Positions 46,111 to 58,984 of a DNA stretch of 64,000 bases are shown here, in pieces (within the stretch, counting starts at the first letter, position 1; each line of letters starts with the position of its first letter). A program made the position numbers and the translations under genes. Source of the DNA: Elmis aenea (taxonomy: Eukaryota; Arthropoda; Insecta; Coleoptera; Elmidae); assembly GCA_947652605.1 (NCBI GenBank), contig OX393577.1, forward strand, positions 48,149,494 to 48,213,493. Reading direction: 5' to 3'. Under the pieces are notes generated by a model. The model was given only the letters and a program-made list of their open reading frames with translations, searched no databases and had not been told where the DNA came from.

Positions 46111-46291
46111 ATGATACAATCTTCGTTCCCGGGTTTGGAACCGCGTCTTCTATAGTTGAAAGTTGACGTTTCGACCATTATATCGTTATATAACGTTAAC
46201 GTTTTGAAAAAGACCACGATATAATGGGCGAAACGTCAACTTTCAACTATAGAAGACGCGGCTCCAAACCCGGGAACGAAGATTGTATCAT
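46111..46291. repeat. near-perfect 74-bp inverted repeat, Penelope-like and hammerhead-like
   Basis: Arms 46111-46184 and 46218-46291 match at about 72 of 74 positions, with a 33-bp spacer. Across the right arm, GACCA/TGGGC closes a hairpin directly followed by GAAACGTC, and AGTTGACG upstream can pair with CGTCAACT. This is the order stem III - stem I - core - stem II - GAAA - stem III of a hammerhead ribozyme. The CUGANGA core reads UUGAAAA, with two key changes, so it is probably dead. Inverted terminal arrangements of this kind are known for Penelope-like elements; the assignment is inference. Confidence 0.6.
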
Positions 46292-46734
46292 GGACAACGG
46301 CCGCGAAAGCCTCGAGAATAAAATAGTGAATCATATTTTTACGTAAGTTTATTCGTCTGGAAAATTACAGCGAATTTCTGTGCGACATTTTTCGAATCTA
46401 AGCGCTCTTTGAAGATAATAAAAAAATATTGAACATTCTCAAGATTATACCATTTGTATGTAGATTTAAATGAGGGTGCTTTTCCTGCGGCAATTTAAAA
46501 TTTTGATAATCAAGCCTGCCCGCTTGTAAAAGGATATTGTCTAAAAATCGAAGGTCCTGATTTTTTGTACAACTGGCTTTACAGCACTTTCAAAACTTGA
46601 ATGTAGGTTCGATTTGCAAACTTTGCATTTGTATTTCACTATAGATGTAATAAAAATAGACGCAGAGTTAAGCTATGTACGTTAATCTATTTAATTTCAA
46701 ATCACTCAACCTTTCACCGCGTTGACACAAAAAA
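46292..46734. other. short stretch between the palindrome and a decayed RT
   Basis: The first ~40 bp (GGACAACGGCCGCGAAAGCC) probably still belong to the palindromic element. The rest shows nothing recognisable. Confidence 0.45.
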
Positions 46735-47510
46735 TTGTATTTGTGAGCATAGAAAAAATATGTTCCTGTTTAATATGTGCTGTATACAAGCGATCTCCCA
46801 ACTGCAGCTAATACCATAACTGGGACGTTCGCGGATGACATAGCGATTCTTGTCACCGATGGAGACTTAGTAACAGCCACCAGTAATCTAAAAAAAAGCA
46901 TCTAGATCAGTTACAGAATTGGATAGGAAAAAAAAAGAAAAATTCATAAAATAAAATCTGTGCCAGTAAATTTTTCGTTAAGGAAGGATCAATGTCCACC
47001 AGTGTACATTAATGGCATAGGGACACAATCCAGCAAGGCCAAGTACCTACTTGGGCTACCATTTAGACAGCAAAATGAGCTGGAAAGATCATATCATCAA
47101 AAAGCGAAAACCGCTAGACTTGAATGAATAATATTATGTACTGGTTGATTGGAAGAGCGTCAAGCCTATCATTAGAGAACACATTACTGTTGTATACAAA
47201 ACTATCATCAAGACCATATGGACTGACGGAGCGAATGTTTGGGGTTGTGGGGGTAAGTCCAACTTAGCAAAATTCAAAAAAGCTAATCAAAAATATTAAG
47301 AATAATTGCAAATGAGCCTTGATGTGTCGCCAACCAAACCCTGTATGCTGACCTGGATGTGCCAGTTGTCAGAAATGTTATTAGGGGCGAGATGACAAAA
47401 GGCTTAAAAGACGCTGGCCATCTGAACTGTTGGATGGTTAAAGAGAACACTTCGATGAAAAAGTTCTCATCATGTCAAAGTGGTGCTGTAATCAGTGCTA
47501 AGCTAGCAAA
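46735..47510 (+). pseudogene. decayed Jockey-like reverse transcriptase, other family
   Basis: The plus strand gives YTSDLPTAANTITGTFADDIA, containing the FADD catalytic box. Then, across shifts and stops, come YLGYHLDSKMSWKDHI, NTLLLYKTIIKTIW, WGCGGKSNLAK and LYADLDVPVVRNVI. The order and spacing match residues after the catalytic box in the two minus-strand copies. It is a much older, 5'-truncated remnant. An A run near 47540-47553 may be its tail. Confidence 0.85.
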
Positions 47511-49453
47511 TTAGCTCATAGAATCATAGAATTCCGATTATTAAAAAAAAAAAAACTGTTGAATTGGAACATTCTAAACAAAGTTAAAATAAAGGAAACT
47601 ACAATACTTATTAAATTAAAAACCAATTTATTTATTACGACATGAATCATTTAAATTAATCAAACATTAACCACATACTTAGGATAGTTTTCCTGTTAAA
47701 TTTCAAACTTTTGAACGTAGCTTCTTTTTACAGTGGGTTTTATCCAGGAAGTATTCAGCAGTTCTTAGTACCGTAACTCTTTTAATAAAGAGGGATTACT
47801 GTGTTAACAAAACAATTAACATAGAGAATACTTGCAAAATTTAACAAACAATACTAGATGCATGTTCATTTTTTCCAGTTTAATAAGCAAAATTATTTTT
47901 AAATGTTATCTAATTAGCCTAAAATATTATTTAAAATGAAATTTGATTACTAGACGAGTAACTGTTGCAACATTCCCACGCTTACTAGATTTTATGATCG
48001 TTATTATCATTGTGTGAAACTTGAAAAATAATCCCAAGTCTATTTATTAATTTGAAACAACACAATCTTATGTATATTATTAAATATTTAGTGCATGTTG
48101 GAGGCATGTAACATGTAACTCTACAGAAGTATATTTAATGATTTACATTTATGCAAATGAATACAACAGTGTTTGAAATAACAATGGTTTATAATGAAAA
48201 TATGTACAGTAATATTCTTAGAATCGAAAGAAAACCAAGTAATGAAGGTATTATAATTTTAAATTTATCGTAAACTAGATGTGTAGTGCTTTTCTACAAT
48301 ATTTTTTGAAATGCACCGATTTAAATCCACTGGAATATAAAGTACAATTTAAAAACACGAGATTTATGTTGAAGTTAATGGAATTAATTAACAGATCTAA
48401 AAAACTATTGATTCAAAATCTGCTTCTTTGTTCTTAATAGAAAGAACTCTGATGAATAAACAGAAAAAAAGCATCAGCATTATATCAGAAACTGTACGTG
48501 GGAGTTTGTGGACTTGCCTCAAAAATGACCTCGAGAAACAGTAAAATTAGTGTACCATGAAATTTTTATCTCCACATTTTTTTTACGAAAGCACATTTAC
48601 TCATTCGCTTCGCAAAGTATGGAGCTATAAATTTGACAGCCAATAAAACCGGCAATAACACAAAAAAATAGTCCAATTTCTCATAATAATAAAAAAAAAA
48701 ACTGAAGTTTCATGGACTGATCCTCGAGGGAGCCGTCTGAATTAGTTACCGGTATGTTTACTTTGGAATAAACCCAATTAGGTTTATTTAGGAATAAACA
48801 ATTTCGGAGAATTTCAAAGAATCAGAAATACTTCTGTATGTAAAATATAACACTGAAGTGAACAAATTAAAAAATATTGTCTCGAAATGTTTTGCGCTGA
48901 AGGAAAAATGATAAAGATATTATGTCGTATTAAATGGCGACATTCATTTGTTTAAATATTGCGTGATTTACAAAAAATATATAAAATTGCATTTTTTAAA
49001 TTGGAGACCATAATTGGCTTTTACATAAGAAAACAAGCGTATTTTCCTCTTTGTCATAATATGAGATTAGGTATATTTCTTCTCATATTTAAATCTAAAT
49101 AAAAAATACTTTAGTTGCTAAAACTACGATGTAAACTTTGGACTGTCATAAAACTGAAAAAAAGAAGAAAAAATAACTTTTTTTTAAATGCTAAAGTTGA
49201 CTACGGTTTCCATTTAACACTTTTTTCTCTTTGCGAATTTACTTACTAACCTCTGTAGTAATGGAGCTATTAAAGATTTAAAATGTTCACTGACTACGGT
49301 TTTTTTGGGCATATCTAGTGTGCAATGATTTTCTAAGACTAAAACCATTGCTACGTTGCTCTATCAAATATGTACTTTTGTCCAATTTAACCGACTTTGT
49401 ATTTATGATGTTACAATTTGGAGTTATCAATGGTGAGTCTTGAATTTCGGACA
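47511..49453. other. AT-rich DNA, no gene recognised
   Basis: Only short chance frames. Near 49380-49450 the text resembles the flank of another foldback element but no ends could be paired. Confidence 0.45.
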
Positions 49454-50764
49454 CACTGTGAGGACCAAATTCGATTGTTTTATGTCGGTTATCATGATAG
49501 CGAAAATCTGATACCGATCTCTTCGATTATTTTTTGAGATAAACATGGCTGTGTTATCAGATTTTTTGTATCAGTTTTTATTTTGGCACTATAAAAAAAT
49601 ATATCATCGTTTTTGAAAATTTATTATAACTTCTTTATTCATAAAAATGGAACTATTATGTTACACAGCTTGTCTATGAAAATTTTTGTGCTTAATTTAA
49701 AAAACATTTTAATTTTTTTATACTACTTTTGATAGATGAAGTTAACTTATATTTTTTTAAATGAAAGAGCAGTAGGCCATGACTTTATAAAACAGTTTTT
49801 TTTTCAATCTTTTCTAAAATATATACTTGGTTTCACATATTTTTTGCAAAAAATAACTGTGGTATGGCTAATTTTGTAAAAATTTTATTATTATGAAGTT
49901 TGCCATGATTTCGTAAACAAATGATGTAAGCAACTTAAAACAAATAAATGTAATTTCCAAGTAAATTCTGCAGCAGCCGCTACGTTTCAACCAGTTACAA
50001 TGTAAACTTTTAACATATCAAACTTTTTAAGTTGTTCAAATTTAGCCATGTTCACAATACCACAACAAACAGTTATCAAATACAAAAACATTATTTTTCA
50101 GATTGTCGGGGAATTTTCCATTCGGTAAAATGTTTGTCGGGAAATTTTACTGTCGGGGAATTTTCCAGTCGGTGAATTGTTTGTCGACGAATTGTTGTCG
50201 GGGAATCTTCCGTCGGTAAATTGTTGTCGGGGAATTTTCCGGTTACGACAAAAAATATGTACGGATTTTCTTTACTTGGATATGACGTTTAATTGTTTTA
50301 TAATTGTAAACAAATCATGACAAACTTTGATAACAAACTTTCACAAAATTAGCCATACCTCGGTTATTTTTTACAACAATTTTATTGAATTATATTTTTT
50401 TAAAAAGCTAAACAATTGCTCTTTTATATAAAGTCATGGCCTACTAGACTTTCCATTTCAAAAACTATTAGTTTATTTCATATCTCAAGTCAAAAAAAAA
50501 TTAAATGATTTTTAACGTAGCATAAAAGAGTTCATACAAAACCTATTCAGTTCTATATTTACAAACAAAAAAAGTTATAGCAAATTTTCAAAAACAATAA
50601 AATTAAATGTTTCCTCTGTAGTGCCAAAATGGAAAGGAATATAAAAAATCTGATAACACAGGCGTGTTTCTCTCAAAAACAAACCAAAAGACCGATATCA
50701 CATTTTTGCTAACAATTATGGCAAATGAAATACCCCGTAAAACAGTCGAATTTGGTGCACCCTG
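49454..50764. mobile_element. diverged CAGGGTGCACC foldback element
   Basis: The left end CACTGTGAGGACCAAATTCG and the right end TCGAATTTGGTGCACCCTG are inverted. The arms share CTGTGTTATCAGATTTTTT and a long AT-rich stretch. The left terminus is damaged. A GTCGGGGAATTTTCC minisatellite lies in the right half. Confidence 0.7.
50102..50245 (+). repeat. minisatellite of TGTCGGGGAATTTTCC units
   Basis: About seven to eight irregular units of 15-20 bp alternate between TCGGGGAATTTTCC and TCGGTAAATTGTTTG forms. GGGGAATTTTCC has the shape of a kappaB/Dorsal binding site. It interrupts the foldback arm and has no mirror on the left side. Confidence 0.75.
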
Positions 50765-51747
50765 TATAAACCAGAAAAAGGATTGATTTTATAAAATTGT
50801 TTACACTAATTATTTTTTGAGTATTTTTTTATTCCAACTGTTATACGGCCGATGTATTTTAAGCCATACACAGTTATTATCGTATGTGCATACTTTTCAT
50901 GGTTTATGAATATATGACAATAACGTCGTCAATATGTTTTGAATTACGTAATGAAAGAACATTATTAGCATCAAAATTTGTCCATTAAAACTCCAATTAG
51001 GATAAAAGGTTTCAATTACCATGTAAATAAACAAGTCTATTATATAACAGAAGAATAGCATTTGCCGAGAACACGCCACTGACTCGAAAACAGCTGCAAG
51101 CTAAATAGGATGTATGGTTACAACCCCCTACGGTGAAGGGTAGGTAAGCAAGGTAGGGACCTATGTTACCCAACTAATCATGAGCCGTAAGGGCCCTGTT
51201 AACGCTTAACGAACTTGTATAGTACGGTTCGTTCTTTTTACGTCTTTTTTTTTGCGAAACGATATATTCGCGTGCGTTATCCATCCTCTATATTTTTTTA
51301 ATGTACCAAGTTTAGTACCGGGGAAAAGATTGAAAACAGCTACTTCAGAGGCGCTGAAAGCTTTAAAAGTTATTATTCTAGTAGAAAATACCAAACAGCT
51401 TACGTTACGCATCTCGTGTCTCTTGTTTACCAAATACGACGTGCCTGAAAAATAAAGATGAACAATCAGTGGAGGTTTTGACGTTAAAATAAAAGCGAAT
51501 CGAAAAAAAAAACTAAACAATTGAACGCTCTGTGAATGGAGATAATGGTTATGCAATACGACTACTTCCATGAATAGAAAACACTCCATTAGGGTTATGG
51601 CTTTTAAACATAAAACCCAAGTATTTGACCGCAAACATCTTAAGCTGTAAACTTTGTGTATTTGTAAGTGTACTATCACAGATGCAGACATTAAAAATAA
51701 AAGAGATAATAGAGCAAGTTGAATAATACGGCCTTTATAAGTCTGTA
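50765..51747. other. spacer with one unassigned 161-codon frame
   Basis: A minus-strand frame with a true ATG runs from 51691 to 51206. It begins MSASVIVHLQIHKVYSLRCL and shows no domain I know. It contains a T-rich stretch ending in CAG, so it might also hold an exon border. Length alone is weak evidence in this DNA. Confidence 0.3.
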
Positions 51748-54528
51748 CAGAGTGTATAAGCTAGCAATTCCAGCATGTAGATTATAGGAGATACAGGTTT
51801 GTTTCACTTAGATGAATTATTCTTAAGTGTAAGAGGTGTTACATCAATTTTAAATAGTATTACATTTTTCTTATTCAGATGTTATAGCATAAAATATGAA
51901 AATGTTGAATTTTTTTTTCTCTCATAACTTTTTTGTAAGATATATTTTATTTGTTCTGCCCAAAAGCTTTTTTTTTATGTAGAATGTAAATATTATTTTA
52001 GATTTGTTTATTTACTTTTCATTTTGGAGATATTATCCCTAATTTCATTTTTTTCTCATGGGTCGTCAAGTTGGTTTGGAATAGTTAAATATACTTTTTT
52101 CTCTTCTCTCTAATGATACAGGGTGTCCCCGTTATCACCGCGAATATTTTAAGTGGTGATAGAGGACCTTTTTCTAAGAAAAAATTTCAAGTAAAGTTTT
52201 TTCCTAAAATCAAATGCTAAGCCGATATCAACACTTACTTGATTTTTTTACACTTCTGCATTTATAAGACTATGTAGCCGAAAATATAAATTTTATCGTA
52301 AAATACCTTAAAGCTTTTTAATAGAGCATAAAATTTTCTACAAAATTAGTTTTATTTATTTTTTGTCTACAGGCAATGGTTTGAGAGTTATAAAGCAGTT
52401 TGTACAAAAAAATGTAAAAAATTTACAAAATTTAATTGTTTCTTAGACTTTGCAACCGCTGTATCTTTAAAACGAAAGGTTGTACAAAAAAACCGACGGC
52501 CCATTCCGGATAGCAAATTTTATGGGCTACAACTTTGGTAAAGTGAAATTTTTTGAAAATCAGACCGATTTTCCGGAAAAGCTGAAAATAAGGAATAGAG
52601 TGCAAAAACAAAATTTCCTACAAATATTGTTTTGTATTTAAAAATGCTTTTAAAGAGAGTGCGATTACGTAATTGAATGATGGAGGTCATTTTGAACAAT
52701 TATTGAAGTAATTTTGGGGTTACATGTTAATTTTATTGCGTCCAGATGGATTTGCATTGTTTTGCATTTTATCGTTTTCGAAAAACAAAAACTCCCGGTA
52801 ATTATGATATTTTGTATTTAAAAATGCTATAGCATCTGCAACATTCATAAAATTATGTATTTCATCAGTTTCAAAGCTTTTTATGAAGTTTGAAATTCTT
52901 CAGAAAACCACCCCTTATCATTTTTTTTAAGAAGCTAACGAACAAATTTAACAAAAAATTGTATAATTGCATATAAATAAGATATGTAAATTTTTGAAAA
53001 CGCCGCAACTTTTTAACGAAACGTCGTAGAGCAAAACGGATGCCTATTGCGGATAAGGCATTTAACGGACTACAAATTCGGTAAATATGTTGTTCAATAA
53101 AACTAAATGTATCATAGAAATGTTTATAATAGTGAAAAGGTGAGAAAAAAAAAACGATAAAATGCAAATCCATCTGGACGCAATAAAATTAACATGTAAC
53201 CACAAAATTACTTCAATAAGTGTTCAAAATGACCTCCATAATTTTCAATCACGTAATCGCACTCTCTTTAAAAGCATTTTTAAATACAAAACAATATTTG
53301 TAGGAAATTTTGTTTTTGCACTCTATTCCTTATTTTCAGCTTTTCCGGAAAATCGGCTTAATTTTCAAAAAATTTCACTAGACCAAAGTTGTAGCCCATA
53401 AAATTTTCTATCCGAAATTGGCCGTCGGTTTTTTTGTACAACCTTTCGTTTTAAAGATACAGCGGTTGCAAAGTCTAAAAAACAATTAAATTTTGAAAAT
53501 TTTTTACATTTTTTTGTACAAACTGCTTTATAACTCTCAAACCATTGCCTGTAGACAAAAAATAAATAAAACTAATTTTGTAGAGAATTTCATGCTCTAT
53601 TAAAAAGCTTCAAGATATTTTACGATAAAATTTATATTTTCGGCTACAGAGTCTTATAAATGCAGAAGTGTAAAAAAATCAAGTAAGTGTTGATATCAGC
53701 TTAGCATTTGATTTTTGGAAAAAAATTTACTTGAAATTTTTTCTTAGAAAAAGGTCCTCTATCACCACTTAAAATATTCGCGGTGATAACGGGGACACCC
53801 TGTATAATGATATATCGTTTGTCATATCGACTTAAATACTTAACTCCGAAAATTATGATAAATCGTATATGAACAATATAATTCTAAGTTAGCTATGAAA
53901 CATGATAACTAATTTAGAATAATGTTAATAAAATAGGTTTTTATTTAAATTTTCCGAGGTATTTATTTAAATAGATATGGCAAGTGATATCATTAGAAAG
54001 AGGAGAAAAAAGCACATTATACTATTCCAAAGCCAAATTGTCCATTAAAAAGCCAACTTGTCCGTTTAACATGTTTCATGGCTAACTTAAAATATGATAA
54101 TATTGGGCACTTAGATTTTTCTTGATTTTCTGAGTTATTTATGAAAATAGATACGACATGTGATATATCGTTAGAAAGAGGAAAAAACACATTTAACTTT
54201 TCCAAAGCCCACTTGATGGCCATAGGAAAAAATGAAATTAGGGGTAATATCTTAAAAATGAAAAGTGATAAAAAAAAAACTAAAATAACATATACATAAA
54301 AAAGGTAAAAATAAAATTGATTTAATGATTAAGACAAAAAAGTTATGAGAGAAAAAATCGACATTTTCATATTTTTTGTTACAAATTCGTAAGAGATATT
54401 TTGTACTTTTAAAAATTGAATACTTTCTGTCATCCTTCAGAATAATGTTTAACTTAAGCAACCCTGCATCTCTTATAATAAGCGAGATGCGAGATCCCGA
54501 TGCTGGAAATGTTATCTGGGACACCTTG
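51748..54528. mobile_element. foldback element of the 33.2-kb family, carrying a nested element
   Basis: The ends CAGAGTGTATAAGCTAGCAA and the inverted TGGAAATGTTATCTGGGACA (then CCTTG) match the terminal arms at 33204 and 34718, including AGATACAGGTTTG and TAACTTTTTTGT. The arms are interrupted by the element at 52119-53802. The frame at 54252-54524 is within the arm and is not a gene. Confidence 0.85.
52119..53802. mobile_element. CAGGGTGTCCCCGTTATC foldback with ~670-bp arms
   Basis: CAGGGTGTCCCCGTTATCAC is mirrored exactly at the right end. The arms 52119 to about 52788 and about 53133 to 53802 remain alignable throughout at high identity (for example GCAACCGCTGTATCTTTAAA and TCCAGATGGATTTGCATT with their inverse). 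A ~345-bp unique centre is non-coding. It is flanked by TA and inserted in the left arm of the surrounding element. Confidence 0.92.
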
Positions 54529-55755
54529 TATATTAATATAAAATTGAAATCAAATCAAAACAGTAGCTCACAAACAATACGCGTCTTGCAAATTGCGTAC
54601 AAAAAATTAGAGCGATTTTATGATCACAGCTTTTCAATTTATATTTTTAGGTACATATTACAAATGATTTGAGTTCATATAAAATGAAATATGACTAGCA
54701 TGTGAATATGTGACACGTGACGTATTAATAAAATATGGGAAATTCACCTCTGGTTCATGTTAAAAGTAATGTATCACGCAACACATTCATCGCGTTTAAA
54801 CTATGTTTACGGCGAAGAGATAGTGTCTAAAACCAATTATGTACATGCAGGCAAGCAGACATGTTAAACTGCCAGACGCTACTGTTTAAACGTGTCACCA
54901 TATTACGATTATAACACCCACAACTTCAATATTTTTTGAAATTCGCTGCTTAGATTAAATTTGTTTCATTTAAATAAAATTTAAATTCATTGAAATTAGA
55001 AAGAAATTCAATTTGAGTAAAGCTGACTTTCTCTAAAAAGATTTAAAATGACTTACGTTATTAAATTTCTTATACAAACCATATACACTTGCATCTCATT
55101 TAAACACAAAAGTAGTTTGAAAAATAGGGCAAATTTATATTCCCATGCACATCGTAAGATTCTTATAAATTAAATAGGTACTTTATAAGTGGCCAATATG
55201 GCAGATCACGTTTTCATCTCATTTTACTTTTCAATGTATTGAATTAAAAAAGAGTTCAATGGGTTAAAATGTTGCTTGTACGTATCTTTTAAACAAAACG
55301 ATTCAAATAAAGTTCAATTTATCTGTTGTTTTACGAGTCATTGTTTATTAAATTATTTATTGCTTTATTTACTAACAATGTTCATTTTAGGGTATAATTC
55401 TTCAAATTGAACATGAAATTCCAAATTACCTATACGAATATACTAGTAATTTTGATCAATAGTTAATAAAAACATGTTTGGTATATATTTACATTAGCCA
55501 CAACAAAGGTAATAAATGCGTTAATCACAAAGTGCAACAAAATTTTACTCATCGCCCAAAGAATTATAAACCGCTATTACTAATGAATACCTATCAAACG
55601 GATAACAATCTATAATTTATTTTGTGCGAATGGTGTTCATACACCGCAGGCTTTAAATATAAATTTTTAACTATCACAATGATGTCTAATAAAGCTTTAC
55701 GATAAACAATCACAAAAAAAAGCAGATCTAGATCTATAATATTTTGAACTCTATA
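54529..55755. other. AT-rich DNA, nothing recognised
   Basis: No gene, RNA gene or terminal repeat seen. Confidence 0.5.
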
Positions 55756-56354
55756 CGTGGTGCTACCCAAAATGTATTTATTAAAAATAACACCTTATTT
55801 CCTTCAAAGTAATCGCCTTCTGCATGAATGCATCGATCCCAGTTCTCAAAACCGCCTTCCAAATTCTTTCGATAAAATTTGCTGGCAAATCCCATATGAC
55901 AAACTTAACACTTCAAATATATTGTGAATTTTTTGCCGACGATCTGCACAATTTTTTCATGAACTTTGGCGCTGTTTGTGTTTGTGATGCGTTGAAAGGC
56001 GCCCAGAAAGTTCGTCATCTTCAACGGATATTTAAAACCACTCGTAAGTTTAAATCTGACCTATAGTTTCATCACCAAAAGCTTGTTTTAACATTGTGTA
56101 GATCTCCGCTGCTGTTTTCCCGAGTTTAAAAAAAAAATACACAAACTGGTCCTTCAAGTCGGACATGTTGGCAATCGCGAAATAACAAAAATTTAACCTA
56201 ACAAAATTGGACTATGTAAGTAAATGTGGCCTTCCACGGCAACAAAAAGCGCTAGATGGATACATTAGTGATACTGAAGGCTGGACCTAACTGTGCAGTT
56301 CTGTACCAAACTCTTCTTAAGCTGGACAATTCAGAAACTTTTGGTAGCACCACG
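55756..56354 (-). mobile_element. internally deleted mariner remnant
   Basis: The ends CGTGGTGCTACC and GGTAGCACCACG are inverted and flanked by TA. The minus strand keeps the N-terminal DNA-binding part of a mariner transposase (GKTAAEIYTMLKQAFGDET, SVEDDELSGR, a CQQIL helix). After a large deletion it keeps the C-terminal WDRCIHAEGDYFEGNK. The D,D34D catalytic core is gone and stops and shifts are present, so it is inactive. Confidence 0.88.
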
Positions 56355-56619
56355 TATTTATATTAATCTCATTACGGTATTTTATTTTTAAAAAAATGTT
56401 TTATAATAATTCCATTAATATAAATTAGTTTAATTAAAAATTACTTGATTTTATCGAAGTACCTATCCATTGTCGAAATGCAATACCCCCAATACAAATT
56501 TCAAGACTCGGCTCTTGTTCAGTAAATAAATAAATAATGCTGCAACTAATATACTGCATTTCGACATGATATTCTTGTAAAGAATATAGGTAACTGTTTT
56601 TAATGGAACATTTATATAT

Positions 56620-56893
56620 TAAACTAGCTGATTGACTCGGCGTTGCACGGGTGATAACAATTCTCTTTTATCAATCACAGACTACTCGCGCTGCGTGCTC
56701 GCGCTCGACGGACGTTCCCAGACGTTTCCGGCCGTTCCCGGCTGTTCCCGCCCGTTCTTTATACGACGTTTAATCCGTTGGGTCCTAAATAGTAACTGTG
56801 CAAAATTTGGTCACGATCGGTCAACAGACCTAGGATTCTATAGCGAACAAACACACAAACACACAAAAAAACAAGCTCTTTTATATTTACAGA
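56620..56893 (+). mobile_element. LINE/SINE-like tail fragment
   Basis: AAACTAGCTGATTGACTCGG opens a GC-rich segment. It closes with AAAATTTGGTCACGATCGGT and a CGAACAAACACACAAACACA stretch. This form (CTAGCTGA-C-CGGC start, ATCGGT and a CAAACA-rich tail) is common in arthropod retroelement 3' ends. The family is uncertain. Confidence 0.45.
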
Positions 56894-58395
56894 TGAATTG
56901 CTTAAATAATCCAAAGATTTATGCTTCTCCCATTATTACAAATATAAATTTTTTTGAATTAAATAATATTTACCATTAAATTAAATGCCAAGAGGTCTTC
57001 TCTAAATCGCTATTAGTTTGCTTATTTTTTCATTTTTTTTATGACAGTCTCTGCAGAGGGTTTTGTCTTCCGAACTTATCCTACACTTGTTTTGCAAAGT
57101 CCTGGAAATCGTGAGAGTACCTAATTACTTAATTATTTTTGATGGACTTAGCAATAGTAAACACGTTAATGCGACTAAAAGTCTGAAACTTGGACCCTTA
57201 ATTTCAATTTAGACCTAACTCAATTGTTTATAACGCGACCCTTACACTCCGCAGATCAATGTTTTGAACGGGGGTTGCTCGCATAAGTAAAAGTACCTAC
57301 AATCACATTACGTTAAGTTGAACAGGATAGTTTTGGATTTGAGATTAAGTTTTGAGATTCACAACAACTGTGACTCAATGGTATTTTTGTTTGCCTTATA
57401 TTGATCCCAGGAAATATAAATGAAGCTGTTTTTAAAAATATGTTGTAATTCATAAAGTAAAATATCTCTCAAAATATTAATGCACAACGTAGAAAACAAA
57501 GAAAGGATGTTGGTTATTTCTTTTTACATTTTAATACTGTAATCTAACCATAAATTTCTTTTTATTATGAATCGTCACGAACAAGTTCGTTGCGGACCAC
57601 CATAAAGTATGTTGAAAAAGTGAATATAATTTTGAAAGAGGTGAATTACCCGGGCTTATTTTTATCATGTGTAATATTAAAGTTTTACCTGGTCATTAAT
57701 GAGGCGGCAGTTTCCTTAATTTATATAGCGGGCCCTTGCAACTGTAGACAGAGCAAACAGCTGATAGACGGTTTTAATTATCTCATCAAATTAGACCGCA
57801 ATATGCTGTTTTTGGAAATTACCATAGATACCGTGAACAAAAAAAATATTTTTTTATTATGCGTTCTTCCATTTCAGTTAGTTCACAGGAAGTTAAGTTC
57901 TGTTAACTTTAAAAAAGGTCAAAACATTCAGTTCATTGCTTTTAACTAAACCCATTTGTTAAAATATAAACTTTTAGTTTTGAAACTGTTAATTTAATCT
58001 ACATTCACAAAAATCAAGCGTACATTTTGGACTAATTGTAAGTTATTGATGCCATTTATGTTTTAAAAACTTTTATTTTAAATATGTAAAGATGATGAAA
58101 CTTCCTTAGATTAAATTGACCTGATTTATAGATAAAATAAACTTTTCATCAATATTTGACAAAAGATATCAATCTTCTAATTTTAATTCTGGCATTATTC
58201 GCTCTATGGCCGAAGGACATGTTACGAAAGATTCATTTCCTTATAGTGATGATTTTAATAATTAAATGTTTTACTTTTATATTTTAATGATAACAACTTT
58301 TAACAATACTGTTTTTTGACTTGTTAGTGGATGCAGTCAAGCGTTACGTAAAAGTGATTTAAGGGCATATCGAGTTGTTTATTACAACAAAATTA
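56894..58395. other. AT-rich DNA with unassigned frames
   Basis: A 119-codon plus-strand frame at 57590-57949 starts with TTG rather than ATG and shows no domain. Nothing else is recognised. Confidence 0.4.
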
Positions 58396-58455
58396 CAGGG
58401 TGTCCAAAAATACAGCGTTGTCATTTACTTGTTTAAATGATATGATTCTTATTGT

Positions 58456-58485
58456 GACACACGCACGCACGCACGCACACTCACA
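58456..58485. repeat. (ACGC)n / CA-rich microsatellite
   Basis: Four to five consecutive ACGC-type units, followed by CACTCACA. Confidence 0.8.
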
Positions 58486-58668
58486 TTTCCAGTTTCGATC
58501 TCAACTTTTGCCTGTCAGTCCAGTCTTCTGGTCTTACAATTAGATCTCGTTCGCACATTCCCGTAACTTTTGGCCTGCCTCTCTCTTTTTCCTGAAGACT
58601 TCCACTCCATAATCTGTTTAGATAATCGCTGTATACGTTATTTCTTACCTCTGCAAAATGGCCTACTG
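58485..58668 (-). pseudogene. C-terminal scrap of a non-LTR reverse transcriptase
   Basis: The minus strand reads EVRNNVYSDYLNRLWSGSL, then ERGRPKVT and DWTDRQKLRS. This is the GRPK...DW..DR.KWR-type tail seen in insect endonuclease-reverse transcriptase proteins. It is a short fragment unrelated to the surrounding DNA element. Confidence 0.55.
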
Positions 58669-58984
58669 ATACCTGATCTTTTCGATAAAAATATTAACAA
58701 AAACATAAAAGGTTTGTATGATATATTTATGTTTATATGATAATAAGTTATACGAACCGATTTAGACTTATAACCATACTGGTGTCATTTAAATAAAAAG
58801 TATATAAAAAAAAACTTACATGCCATTATATGCAGCTTTTTCTTTTATTTAATAGTTCAGGGTGCAAAAAAACAATAATTATGCACACCTTAACAGCCCA
58901 TAACTCTCTTGATTTTCTTATTGTTTCAGTAAAACTGATTAAAATAATAGTTGATCTTAGACTTAACTAAGGGAGTTTTATACA

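Noticed and set aside
57590..57949. 119-codon plus-strand frame
   Set aside because: It begins with TTG, has no domain and lies in AT-rich DNA.
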